NCBI GenBank assembly: GCA_937974135.1
Contig: CALJIH010000031.1
Location: forward strand, 1 to 8,047
Source of the DNA: an uncultured Cocleimonas sp.
GTDB taxonomy: Bacteria > Pseudomonadota > Gammaproteobacteria > Thiotrichales > Thiotrichaceae
Length of the DNA: 8,047 bases
Direction of reading: 5' to 3'
How positions within the stretch are numbered: the first letter of the stretch is position 1; each line of letters opens with the position of its first letter. A program made the translations under genes and the position numbers. The notes under the pieces are model-generated. The model saw nothing but the letters and a program-made list of their open reading frames with translations. It did no database searches and was not told where the DNA came from. Of the stretch, positions 1 to 6,444 are shown piece after piece.

Positions 1-1632
1 AGTACGATTGAGTGCTGATGCGATTGTTACTTGAGCTTGAGCGAGTAGATTTTCAAGTTCTAAAGTTTCTAATAAATCGGTATTCCATTTCAAGCCTCGA
101 TCTGTGATGCCAATATCAGCGTATCGATCGAATGTCGCTTGTAGTTCTTTTACACCTTCTTCCATGTTATCGCCGGTACGGAAAACAGCCGCATATTTTT
201 GCATTGCACGTTGCATGGTGTCACGTATTTCGGCTGTAGATTCTTTACCTGATGCATTACGTGTTTTATCAAAACGAGCTAACAATGCGTCGAATGTACC
301 TTCTTTTAATGGTAAATGTGGTTTGTCTTTATCAATTAATTCAGCAGCACGAATAGCAGCGGCACGACCGAATACCACGATGTCTAACAACGAGTTTGAA
401 CCTAAACGATTAGCGCCATGAACGGAAACACAAGCGGATTCTCCGATAGCCATTAAACCCGGTACAACAGCATCAGGATTATCACCATCAACGGTAACAA
501 CTTCACCACGATAATTGGTCGGGATTCCGCCCATATTGTAATGAACCGTTGGTAATACAGGAATAGGATCTTTAGTGACGTCTACTCCCGCAAAAATCTT
601 TGCACTTTCTGATATTCCTGGAAGTCTTTCTTCGATAACTTCCGGGCCTAAATGCTGCAAGTTAAGAAAGATATGATCTTTGTCAGGTCCTACTCCTCTA
701 CCTTCGTTGATTTCCATCGTCATAGAACGAGAAACAACATCTCTAGAAGCTAAGTCTTTTGCGTTAGGGGCATAACGTTCCATGAAACGCTCATTTTCAG
801 AGTTAGTCAGGTAACCACCTTCACCACGAACACCTTCAGTAATTAAAACACCCGCACCATAAACTCCTGTTGGATGGAATTGCACGAACTCCATATCTTG
901 AAGTGGTAAGCCAGCACGCAGTACCATACCTCCGCCATCGCCTGTACAAGTATGTGCAGAAGTCGCTGAGAAGTAAGTTCGGCCACTACCACCCGTTGCA
1001 AGAACAACTTGATGTCCACGGAAACAATGCAGTTCACCAGTGGTTAAATCCCAAGCCATTACACCTTTACATTCACCGTCTTCCATAATGAGATCGGTAG
1101 CAAAGTATTCGATGAAAAATTCTGCTTTGTGCTTGAGCGATTGTTGATAGAGCGTGTGCAAAATGGCATGACCTGTGCGATCAGCTGCAGCACACGTTCT
1201 TTGAGCTACACCTTCACCATAATGCGTAGTCATTCCACCAAATGGACGTTGGTATATTTTTCCTTCATCAGTACGTGAGAAGGGAACACCATAATGCTCC
1301 AGCTCGATTACTGCAGGTATAGCTTCTCGACACATATATTCGATTGCATCTTGGTCACCTAACCAATCAGAACCTTTTACAGTGTCATACATATGCCATT
1401 TCCAGTTATCTTCACCCATGTTACCAAGTGCAGCTGACATACCGCCTTGTGCAGCGGTTGTGTGACTACGAGTAGGGAAGACTTTAGTGATACATGCAGT
1501 GCTTAAACCTGCTGTTGCCATACCCAAGGTAGCACGAAGACCAGCACCTCCAGCTCCGACGATGACAACGTCATATTCATGATTAATAACTTTGTATTCT
1601 TGATTGAGTTGTTCTGAATTCTTTTTAGACAC
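1..1632 (-). CDS. sdhA: Succinate dehydrogenase flavoprotein subunit SdhA (3' end missing)
   Basis: Catalytic subunit of succinate:quinone oxidoreductase (TCA cycle and complex II). It oxidises succinate to fumarate at a covalently bound FAD on the cytoplasmic face and passes electrons to the SdhB Fe-S clusters. The open frame gives 544 codons from a GTG at 1630-1632. The family is about 590-600 residues, so roughly 50 C-terminal residues lie beyond the left edge. Visible motifs: FAD dinucleotide fold VVIVGAGGAGLRA (22-34); covalent-FAD histidine His57 in RSHTTAAQGGM; substrate-site HPTG (253-256); catalytic-type Arg297 in LASRDVVSRS; His364 in HYNMGGIPTN; and Arg409 in GANRLGSNSLLD. The GTG follows the sdhD stop by one base. 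A GGGGGGA tract inside the sdhD end, 7 bases upstream, can act as ribosome binding site. The YNMGGIPTNYRGEVV stretch resembles alphaproteobacterial/mitochondrial SdhA. Function is very secure; the lineage remark is inference. Confidence 0.97.
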   Translation of the reverse strand, partial: MSKKNSEQLNQEYKVINHEYDVVIVGAGGAGLRATLGMATAGLSTACITKVFPTRSHTTAAQGGMSAALGNMGEDNWKWHMYDTVKGSDWLGDQDAIEYMCREAIPAVIELEHYGVPFSRTDEGKIYQRPFGGMTTHYGEGVAQRTCAAADRTGHAILHTLYQQSLKHKAEFFIEYFATDLIMEDGECKGVMAWDLTTGELHCFRGHQVVLATGGSGRTYFSATSAHTCTGDGGGMVLRAGLPLQDMEFVQFHPTGVYGAGVLITEGVRGEGGYLTNSENERFMERYAPNAKDLASRDVVSRSMTMEINEGRGVGPDKDHIFLNLQHLGPEVIEERLPGISESAKIFAGVDVTKDPIPVLPTVHYNMGGIPTNYRGEVVTVDGDNPDAVVPGLMAIGESACVSVHGANRLGSNSLLDIVVFGRAAAIRAAELIDKDKPHLPLKEGTFDALLARFDKTRNASGKESTAEIRDTMQRAMQKYAAVFRTGDNMEEGVKELQATFDRYADIGITDRGLKWNTDLLETLELENLLAQAQVTIASALNRT

Positions 1633-1633
1633 C

Positions 1634-2020
1634 TTATTGTCCCCCCAAGGTGATCTTAATGACTGCGTAAACGCCAGCAGCCATTAAAAAATAACTTAAA
1701 AATTTGATAAACAAAATACCAAATAAACGCACGGCATGTGAGGAAACATAATCTTCAATGATTACCTGTAATCCTAATTGTGCATGGAATAAAGAAACAA
1801 TTACGAACAATAATGTCATGATGCCATTGAAAGGTGATTGTAACCAAGCAACTACCGTTGCATAGTTCGCTTCAGGTAAGAACGCAATGTTGAAACATAT
1901 CCAAATAACCAGTGGAACCATGCCAAGTGCAGAGAGTCGCTGTACCCAAAAATGATGCGAAGCATCACCAGAAGCACCTAATCCTTTTGCTTTAGCAAGC
2001 GGTGAACGTAGATCTTTCAT
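1634..2020 (-). CDS. sdhD: Succinate dehydrogenase membrane anchor subunit SdhD
   Basis: Small hydrophobic anchor of complex II. With SdhC it holds the heme b and the quinone site and fixes SdhA/SdhB to the inner membrane. It has 128 residues with three predicted helices at about 31-49, 64-88 and 98-122. The second ends in LFHAQLGLQVIIEDYV. His79 aligns with the E. coli SdhD heme ligand His71, and Tyr91 of the DY pair with the quinone-site Tyr83. The N-terminal RSPLAKAKGLGASG..HHFWVQRLSALGMVPL pattern is characteristic of alphaproteobacterial SdhD and unlike the shorter E. coli N-terminus. The gene starts 34 bases after sdhC, with AAGAGA about 12 bases upstream as a modest ribosome binding site. 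Its stop is one base from the sdhA GTG, so the two are probably translationally coupled. Confidence 0.93.
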   Translation of the reverse strand: MKDLRSPLAKAKGLGASGDASHHFWVQRLSALGMVPLVIWICFNIAFLPEANYATVVAWLQSPFNGIMTLLFVIVSLFHAQLGLQVIIEDYVSSHAVRLFGILFIKFLSYFLMAAGVYAVIKITLGGQ

Positions 2021-2054
2021 TAATTATTAATCTCTTAAATGTAGGTATTACTGC

Positions 2055-2432
2055 TTAAGCAATAATCCAAGTAAAAATTGTTAGAAACACACTAGTTGCA
2101 ATAACTGCAATTCCGGATTTCTTCGCATCTTCTAATTCTAATCCTTTACCAATATCCCACAGCAAATGACGTATACCGTTACACATGTGATAGAAAAGGC
2201 AGAAAGTAAATCCAAACAATATAAATTTACCAATAAAGCTTGATAGAAATGAGTGCATTGAGGCCCAACTTTCAGCGCCTCCTGCAATACTCAGTAAGAC
2301 CATAACCATTAAGATTAGTCCTGCAAAAAGAACTGCACCAGTACCACGATGTAAGATAGATAATTTTGCGGTGAACGGAAGTTTATAGATTTGTAGATGT
2401 GGCGACATTGGTCGCGGATCATTCCATGCCAT
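2055..2432 (-). CDS. sdhC: Succinate dehydrogenase cytochrome b556 subunit SdhC
   Basis: The other anchor subunit of complex II, first gene of sdhCDA(B). It has 125 residues and three hydrophobic helices (about 30-50, 66-84, 104-124), matching the family. RPMSPHLQIYKLPF (7-20) leads into SILHRGTG (25-32), whose Ser25 and Arg29 align with the quinone-site Ser27 and Arg31 of E. coli SdhC. YHMCNGIRHLLWDIGKG (81-97) carries His82, the expected axial heme ligand (E. coli His84). The SPHLQIY and CNGIRHLLWD motifs are closest to the alphaproteobacterial/mitochondrial form. The ATG at 2430-2432 is preceded by TAGGTATCAAC, giving an AGG ribosome binding site at usable spacing. The 143 bases upstream, towards zapE, presumably hold the operon promoter. 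Confidence 0.95.
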   Translation of the reverse strand: MAWNDPRPMSPHLQIYKLPFTAKLSILHRGTGAVLFAGLILMVMVLLSIAGGAESWASMHSFLSSFIGKFILFGFTFCLFYHMCNGIRHLLWDIGKGLELEDAKKSGIAVIATSVFLTIFTWIIA

Positions 2433-2575
2433 GTTGATACCTAGTGTATAGATCTAAAAGGTGATTTTAAAAGATTTTAGGATAATAAAAAAATGCTTAA
2501 ATTTAATCGTAAACATTATATTACAAATAATGAAGATTCGATAACTTTGCTTACTTTAACTATGGTTTTTAATAT
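2433..2575. other. zapE-sdhC intergenic region
   Basis: This is 143 bases of very AT-rich DNA between the zapE stop and the sdhC start, both on the minus strand. Apart from the candidate -10 at 2515-2520 I see no strong hairpin followed by a T tract. zapE transcripts may therefore continue into sdhCDAB. A weak CTAAAA/TTTTAG repeat (2454-2459 and 2475-2480) is probably chance. Confidence 0.5.
2515..2520 (-). promoter_or_regulatory. Candidate -10 element for sdhCDAB
   Basis: On the minus strand this reads TATAAT, a perfect sigma-70 -10 hexamer, 82 bases upstream of the sdhC ATG, in the only sizeable gap before the operon. No good TTGACA-like -35 sits at 16-18 bases (the best there is TTATCG), so the promoter may need an activator or may be an AT-rich chance match. 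No clear ArcA, FNR or CRP site was recognised by eye. Confidence 0.35.
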
Positions 2576-3730
2576 TTAGATGACGTGATGCCTGCTCTCG
2601 ATGTATTTATTCGTTTGCATCTCGTTGATGCGGCTCACAGCTCGATCAAATTCAAAAGCTAATCTTTTACCGCTGTATATGTTCTCAGGCGATTCTGCTG
2701 CCGATACAACAATATTAACGTGCATATCGTAAAATGTATCAATCATATTAATGAAACGTCTTGCGGCGTCATCCAGCGTTGAATTCATTAATGGTATGTT
2801 AGAGATTAATACCGTTTTAAAGTAAGAAGCAATTTCAGTAAAATCTTCAGTCGAACGAGGCGTGTTACATAAATCATCAAACTCGAACCATACTACATCT
2901 GGGCTGAATTTTTTTACAGGAATCATGCGGTTATTGATTTTAATTTCGTGTCGATCTTCATATAAATCAACACCTGTTAGATGTTTGAAGTGCTCTTCTA
3001 AACGCTGTTCAGATTTCTCATCATTAAGAAAATAATAAATACCGAGTTCTTTAAAAGCTTCCGAGCGATAATCATAATTTCCACCCATCTCAAAAAGTTT
3101 TGTATAGTGTTTTAAAAGTTTAATGGCTGGCAAAAAGCGATCACGTTGCAAGCCATTTTTATATAAATCATCTGGATGAAAATTTGATGTTGTCACTAAA
3201 ATTAATCCATCAGAAAAAAGGTGTTCTAAAAGTCGACCTAGCAACATGGCATCAGTGATGTCTATAACATGAAACTCATCAAAACATAGCACAGTCGCTT
3301 TATCGGTAAATATCTTAGCGACATGTTTTAAAGGATCTTCTACACCGTCTAATTTGGCTAGTTCTTCATGAACGATTTGCATAAAGCGGTGAAAATGTAG
3401 CCGCATTTTTTTCTTGATGGGTAAACGATCAAAAAAGAAATCGACTAAATGGGTTTTACCTCTGCCGACACCACCATAAAGATATAGGCCTTTGATTTGA
3501 TGGTTAGTGGATTTTTCTTTATTTTGAAAAAAAGAGAATAATGACTTTTTTGGTGGTGGTTTACTTGCTTCAGTTAGGACTGCTGCATAGATAAGCTGCA
3601 ACTCTTGCATGACTTCTTTTTGTTCTGGGTCGAGTCTTAATTCGCCTTTTTCTATACTTTCTAAATATTCATCCATCAGACTCAAATCATTAACAGAGTC
3701 TTTGGTTAATTCGAAGACCGTTTCAGTCAC
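2576..3730 (-). CDS. zapE: Cell division protein ZapE (AFG1-family ATPase)
   Basis: AFG1/LACE1-family P-loop ATPase. In E. coli, ZapE associates with FtsZ at the constricting ring and is needed under heat or low-oxygen conditions; the mitochondrial homologue AFG1 acts in respiratory-complex protein quality control. The protein has 384 residues (E. coli 375). Motifs: Walker A GGVGRGKT (86-93); the family-typical LHFHRFM and HEEL (111-124); Walker B TVLCFDEFH (146-154, acidic pair 151-152); DITDAMLLGRLLEHLF; sensor TTSN (180-183); and NGLQRDRFLPAI (192-203) with arginine-finger candidates. The C-terminal RLAFEFDRAVSRINEMQT block also matches E. coli. The chosen start is a GTG (3728-3730) with AGG 8 bases upstream. 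An ATG at 3674-3676 (Met19) is an alternative that aligns better with the short N-terminus of E. coli ZapE. It is divergent from the YgfX-like gene and lies upstream of sdhC on the same strand. Confidence 0.93.
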   Translation of the reverse strand: MTETVFELTKDSVNDLSLMDEYLESIEKGELRLDPEQKEVMQELQLIYAAVLTEASKPPPKKSLFSFFQNKEKSTNHQIKGLYLYGGVGRGKTHLVDFFFDRLPIKKKMRLHFHRFMQIVHEELAKLDGVEDPLKHVAKIFTDKATVLCFDEFHVIDITDAMLLGRLLEHLFSDGLILVTTSNFHPDDLYKNGLQRDRFLPAIKLLKHYTKLFEMGGNYDYRSEAFKELGIYYFLNDEKSEQRLEEHFKHLTGVDLYEDRHEIKINNRMIPVKKFSPDVVWFEFDDLCNTPRSTEDFTEIASYFKTVLISNIPLMNSTLDDAARRFINMIDTFYDMHVNIVVSAAESPENIYSGKRLAFEFDRAVSRINEMQTNKYIESRHHVI

Positions 3731-3836
3731 AGTAAATACCTGTATAAGAATTAATGTAAACGCAGCGTATCATATGATTAAAAGAGTGGTATTTATAGGC
3801 AGTTTATTGAAAACTTGTTAAAATAATTAAATATTT
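3731..3836. promoter_or_regulatory. Divergent promoter region zapE / ygfX-like gene
   Basis: This 106-base, AT-rich gap separates two divergently transcribed genes and should hold both promoters. Rightward, TGTTAAAAT at 3816-3824 has the form of an extended -10 element. It would start transcription about 6 bases before the ATG at 3837, giving an almost leaderless mRNA, which fits the absence of a ribosome binding site there. Leftward, TATGAT at 3769-3774 (minus strand) is a possible -10 for zapE. Neither has a convincing -35, and both assignments are by eye. Confidence 0.35.
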
Positions 3837-4295
3837 ATGACTAAAACTGATAATAATAAAACCCTTCATATAAAACTGCAGTCTAGCTTATTAAAACGTC
3901 TTTTCATTGTAGTTCCGCATCTCATCGTTATTTTGATTATTTTTGCATGTCTATTTTGGACAGATACAAAATCAATATACCTTTTTGTATCTGTTATCCT
4001 TATTACATTTTCATTTATCTACTTTTTCAAATTACACATAAAGAAGGATTTAAAAAGTTCAGTTCTTTGTATAAGTAAAAATACCAATGATGATTGGTAT
4101 CTAGATTCTAAAGAAATAAAAAATCAAAAAGTATTCATTTCAGGTAGTAGTTTTGCCAGTGAGTTACTCATTATTTTAAACCTTGTGGATCAAACTAATA
4201 AACAATTTTCGGCTCTTGTCACGAGAGATAGTATTGAAATTACTCAATTTAGAAAACTAAAAGTTTATATAAAAACTCACAAATTAATTAACTAG
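3837..4295 (+). CDS. Small inner-membrane protein resembling YgfX (CptA family)
   Basis: 152 residues, the only plus-strand gene. Two hydrophobic helices (about 21-41 and 46-65) are followed by a basic KLHIKKDLK and a soluble domain. The layout fits YgfX/CptA: an N-terminal LHIKLQSSLL strand before helix 1, a histidine (28) early in helix 1, WYLD (87-90) beginning the soluble part, a SSF motif (104-106), and a C-terminal VTRDSIEITQFRKLKVYIK resembling LAADSMDEAEWRDLRRIL of E. coli YgfX. YgfX is usually encoded next to sdhE (FAD assembly factor for SdhA) and has been reported to interact with MreB and FtsZ. No sdhE is seen here, but sdhCDA and zapE are neighbours. There is no Shine-Dalgarno sequence before the ATG, and base composition is the most AT-rich of the window's genes (22-28% GC in two hand-counted 60-base lines). 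The assignment rests on remembered family patterns. If wrong, it is an uncharacterised two-helix membrane protein. Confidence 0.62.
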   Translation: MTKTDNNKTLHIKLQSSLLKRLFIVVPHLIVILIIFACLFWTDTKSIYLFVSVILITFSFIYFFKLHIKKDLKSSVLCISKNTNDDWYLDSKEIKNQKVFISGSSFASELLIILNLVDQTNKQFSALVTRDSIEITQFRKLKVYIKTHKLIN

Positions 4296-4309
4296 ATTTA
4301 GTAAGCAAA

Positions 4310-4339
4310 AAAAACCACAGTTAGAAAACTGTGGTTTTT
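4310..4339. terminator. Bidirectional intrinsic terminator between the ygfX-like gene and grxD
   Basis: A perfect 13-bp inverted repeat: AAAAACCACAGTT (4310-4322), loop AGAA (4323-4326), AACTGTGGTTTTT (4327-4339). The stem has a CCACAG/CTGTGG core flanked by an A tract (4307-4314) and T5, so on either strand it gives a hairpin followed by U residues. It lies 14 bases after the ygfX-like stop and 15 bases after the grxD stop, as expected for a shared terminator of convergent genes. Confidence 0.88.
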
Positions 4340-4354
4340 GTAAATAATGTTCTA

Positions 4355-4684
4355 TTAAGCATTATTTTCAGTAGCTTTAGCTTCTTTGACCATGGTTTGT
4401 AGTTCACCTTTTTCAAACATTTCTAAAGTGATATCACAGCCTCCGATTAATTCACCGTTGATATAAACTTGTGGAAAAGTTGGCCAGTCGGCGTAGCGCG
4501 GTAAGTTTTGAAATATTTCAGGGTCAGTTAACACATTCACGTAAGCAAACTCTTCACCGCATCCCATTAATGCTTGTGCAGTTCTACTTGAAAAGCCACA
4601 CTGTGGTAATTGTGGTGTCCCTTTCATAAATACAACTACTGAATTTCCTTCAACAGCTTCTTTAATTCGATCCATTACGTCCAT
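4355..4684 (-). CDS. grxD: Monothiol CGFS glutaredoxin GrxD (Grx4)
   Basis: Monothiol glutaredoxin that binds a glutathione-ligated [2Fe-2S] cluster as a dimer and passes clusters to acceptor proteins, usually with BolA-family partners, in the cytoplasm. It has 109 residues; the family is about 105-115. Motifs: VVVFMKGTP (16-24) with the glutathione-contacting Lys21; active-site CGFS (29-32); WPTFPQVYING (67-77) with the cis-proline; and GGCDI (81-85). The first ATG is preferred because AGAGAG lies about 8 bases upstream; Met4 is an internal alternative. It is convergent with the ygfX-like gene across the terminator and separated from dsbB by 243 bases, so it is probably transcribed alone. 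Its likely relevance to neighbours is general: SdhB, the next expected gene past the left edge, carries Fe-S clusters. Confidence 0.96.
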   Translation of the reverse strand: MDVMDRIKEAVEGNSVVVFMKGTPQLPQCGFSSRTAQALMGCGEEFAYVNVLTDPEIFQNLPRYADWPTFPQVYINGELIGGCDITLEMFEKGELQTMVKEAKATENNA

Positions 4685-4722
4685 GATGTTCTCTCTAATT
4701 TTGTTAAGTTAACTATAGAATT

Positions 4723-4751
4723 ATTATGGGGGGCACTTATAAATATTACAA
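4723..4751 (-). promoter_or_regulatory. Candidate sigma-70 promoter of grxD
   Basis: Reading the minus strand, a -35 TTGTAA (4746-4751) is followed after exactly 17 bases by a -10 CATAAT (4723-4728). They match 4 of 6 and 5 of 6 consensus positions. Transcription would start near 4715, giving a leader of about 30 bases that contains the AGAGAG ribosome binding site of grxD. Spacing and position are good, but it is a by-eye call in AT-rich DNA. Confidence 0.5.
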
Positions 4752-4796
4752 ACACCATTCTACATTATTTTGTATTAATTTATGTATATGGGATTT

Positions 4797-4818
4797 AAAA
4801 ACACTAACTTGGGTTTTT
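4797..4818 (-). terminator. Weak terminator candidate after dsbB
   Basis: On the minus strand AAAAACCC, a six-base loop and GTGTTTTT form an imperfect hairpin (AAAAAC/GTTTTT, one mismatch, one further C-G pair) ending in T5. It lies about 110 bases past the dsbB stop and just upstream of the grxD promoter candidate. It is AT-rich and weak, and no better terminator was found in the gap. Confidence 0.25.
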
Positions 4819-4927
4819 ATTATGAATAGTTGTCATCATTCAGAATGACGTTTTTTAATTCTATTCAAAACCGCACAAAAGTAGGGGGGTGTCTTTTTCA
4901 ACTATATATTGTAATAAACGGACTATT

Positions 4928-5434
4928 TTACCTGCCTTTAAACAACAAGCGTAAACTGAAGAATAAAAAACACACAAAAACAATTAAACTCCATTCAGGA
5001 ATACTTAAACCAAACATTGTCCAGGATACTTCTGAGCATTCAGCAGTGCCTTTGAATACATTTTGAATAACTTCTGATGTAGGAAGATTTTCCATCCAAT
5101 AATTTAAACCCGGACCGCAAGAGCCTAAAGATTCTGGCGGAAAATGTTGTAACCATGAATGTCTACTAGAAACAATGACGCCAGATAAGCTTGTGAGGGT
5201 AAATAAAGCACCAAAGATTCGTCTACCTAAACCCGTTGGGTTAGCGATAAAAGTAATAAAAAAGAGTATGGCTAAAATTAAAACAATGACACGAGTAACG
5301 ATGCAAAGTGGACAGGGGTCTAAATACATAACATGCTGCATGTACATGGCAGTGCCAAACATAGCAGCAGTTATTAAAAACCCAAGAAGCATCAACGGTC
5401 TTAAACTTTTTATAGGTTCTATATATTGATTCAT
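4928..5434 (-). CDS. dsbB: Disulfide bond formation protein DsbB
   Basis: Inner-membrane quinone reductase that reoxidises periplasmic DsbA, passing electrons from its cysteines to ubiquinone or menaquinone. It has 168 residues (E. coli 176). Four hydrophobic helices at about 13-32, 43-63, 72-89 and 146-165 fit the DsbB topology. The first redox pair is Cys41-Pro-Leu-Cys44, next to Arg48, the position of the E. coli quinone-linked arginine. The second periplasmic pair is Cys106 and Cys133 in SLGSCGPG and AECSEVSW. The C-terminal FGLSIPEWSL is typical of beta/gammaproteobacterial DsbB. The ATG shares one base with the pdxA stop (TAATG), implying translational coupling, with an AAGAGA sequence upstream. 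It is the last gene of the lptD-surA-pdxA operon, a position commonly held by rsmA. Confidence 0.95.
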   Translation of the reverse strand: MNQYIEPIKSLRPLMLLGFLITAAMFGTAMYMQHVMYLDPCPLCIVTRVIVLILAILFFITFIANPTGLGRRIFGALFTLTSLSGVIVSSRHSWLQHFPPESLGSCGPGLNYWMENLPTSEVIQNVFKGTAECSEVSWTMFGLSIPEWSLIVFVCFLFFSLRLLFKGR

Positions 5435-6438
5435 TAATCTTTTCTCTTATTTATCATTTGAATAGCTGCGTTGATTGCAGCTACCATACTTGTGGTTGAT
5501 GCTTTACCGGTACCAGCTAAATCAAGTGCAGTACCATGATCAACCGAAGTTCTTATTATAGGCAAACCTAGAGTTATATTCACAGAATGACCAAAACCAA
5601 CATTTTTTAATACCGGTAAGCCTTGATCATGAAACATGGCTAAAACAGCATCTGCATTTTCTAAATACTTAGGAGTAAATAATGTATCAGCAGGTAATGG
5701 ACCTGTTAAATTAAGTCCTTCTTTCTTTAACGATTCAATGACCGGTTTGATTGTATGAATTTCTTCCATACCTAAATGACCACCTTCACCAGCGTGTGGA
5801 TTTAAGCCACAAATTAAAATATGTGGGTTTTTAATACCAAATTTATAGACTAAATCTTGATGTAAAATGGTGATGATTTGGCGTAAAGATTCTTGCGATA
5901 TATTGTCACTGACATCTTTCAAAGGCAGATGGGTAGTTGCTAGTGCTACTCGTAGCCTATTTGCGGCTAACATCATTACCGGTAATTCTGCCTTTGTTAA
6001 TTCGGCTAAGTATTCGGTGTGCCCAGTAAAATTAATGCCGGCATCATTGATTACTCCTTTGTGTAAAGGGGCGGTAACCATTGCATCAAATTGCTTTCTA
6101 TTAGTGCCTAGGGTTGCCAGTTTTAGTGTCTCTAATACATAGCTAGCATTATTTACATTGAGTATTCCTGCAGTGACAGTTTCAGAGCAAGGTGTATCAA
6201 GAATAGTAATTTCGCCAACCTTATTGATTTTGGCATTATTGTCACTTTTATAATCCCTAAACGAAATAGGTAGTGATAGATGCTCAGCTCGTTGTTGCAT
6301 CATTTTTTTATCAGCAATTACAATGAGCTCTGCTTCAGCTTGGTATTGTTGTTGTTTACTGGCTAATTCAATGACTATATCAGGACCGATACCCGCAGGC
6401 TCACCTGTAGTAATTGCTAACTGTGGAACTAAACTCAT
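5434..6438 (-). CDS. pdxA: 4-hydroxythreonine-4-phosphate dehydrogenase PdxA
   Basis: NAD-dependent, metal-requiring enzyme of the DXP-dependent vitamin B6 pathway. It oxidises 4-phosphohydroxy-L-threonine to a product that decarboxylates to 3-amino-1-hydroxyacetone phosphate, the substrate of PdxJ. It has 334 residues (E. coli 329) and appears complete. Motifs: TGEPAGIGPD (11-20); VTAPLHKGVI (121-130); FTGHTEYLA (137-145); and the three metal-binding histidines His170 (TTHLPL), His215 (LNPHAGEGG) and His270 (AMFHDQGLP), equivalent to E. coli His166, 211 and 266. The C-terminal IRTSVDHGTALDLAGTG is the standard substrate/NAD segment. It starts 6 bases after the surA stop without a clear Shine-Dalgarno sequence, so translation probably depends on ribosomes leaving surA. 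It overlaps dsbB by one base. Confidence 0.97.
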   Translation of the reverse strand: MSLVPQLAITTGEPAGIGPDIVIELASKQQQYQAEAELIVIADKKMMQQRAEHLSLPISFRDYKSDNNAKINKVGEITILDTPCSETVTAGILNVNNASYVLETLKLATLGTNRKQFDAMVTAPLHKGVINDAGINFTGHTEYLAELTKAELPVMMLAANRLRVALATTHLPLKDVSDNISQESLRQIITILHQDLVYKFGIKNPHILICGLNPHAGEGGHLGMEEIHTIKPVIESLKKEGLNLTGPLPADTLFTPKYLENADAVLAMFHDQGLPVLKNVGFGHSVNITLGLPIIRTSVDHGTALDLAGTGKASTTSMVAAINAAIQMINKRKD

Positions 6439-6444
6439 GGGTTT

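Larger units (their letters stand above)
4685..4927. other. dsbB-grxD intergenic region
   Basis: 243 bases separate two minus-strand genes. The region contains the grxD promoter candidate and a weak AT-rich hairpin that may end the dsbB transcript. Two GGGGGG runs on the plus strand (4728-4733 and around 4884-4889) stand out in AT-rich DNA, but I assign them no function. No RNA gene or remnant of rsmA or apaG is visible. Confidence 0.5.

Noticed and set aside
104..421. Plus-strand open frame of 105 codons opposite sdhA
   Set aside because: It is wholly antisense to the highly conserved SdhA frame and is explained by codon structure on the opposite strand.
2454..2480. CTAAAA...TTTTAG inverted repeat upstream of sdhC as an operator or terminator
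   Set aside because: All but one base pair is A-T, the repeat is imperfect beyond six bases, and such pairs are frequent in this AT-rich gap.
4822..4848. Eight-codon plus-strand mini-ORF (MNSCHHSE) just before that hairpin, considered as a leader peptide
   Set aside because: No ribosome binding site, no downstream plus-strand gene to regulate, and this length is expected by chance.
4832..4856. GTCAT/ATGAC hairpin followed by a T run on the plus strand, resembling a terminator
   Set aside because: The stem is only 5 bp with an 8-base loop, and no plus-strand gene or obvious small RNA ends there.
4881..4893. GGGGGG runs (also at 4728-4733) as a possible paired repeat or G-quadruplex site
   Set aside because: Only two isolated runs about 150 bases apart with unlike flanks; four closely spaced G tracts would be needed.
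4830..5066. Plus-strand open frame of 78 codons beginning in the dsbB-grxD gap
   Set aside because: Most of it lies antisense to the secure dsbB gene, its product shows no recognisable family pattern, and there is no ribosome binding site.
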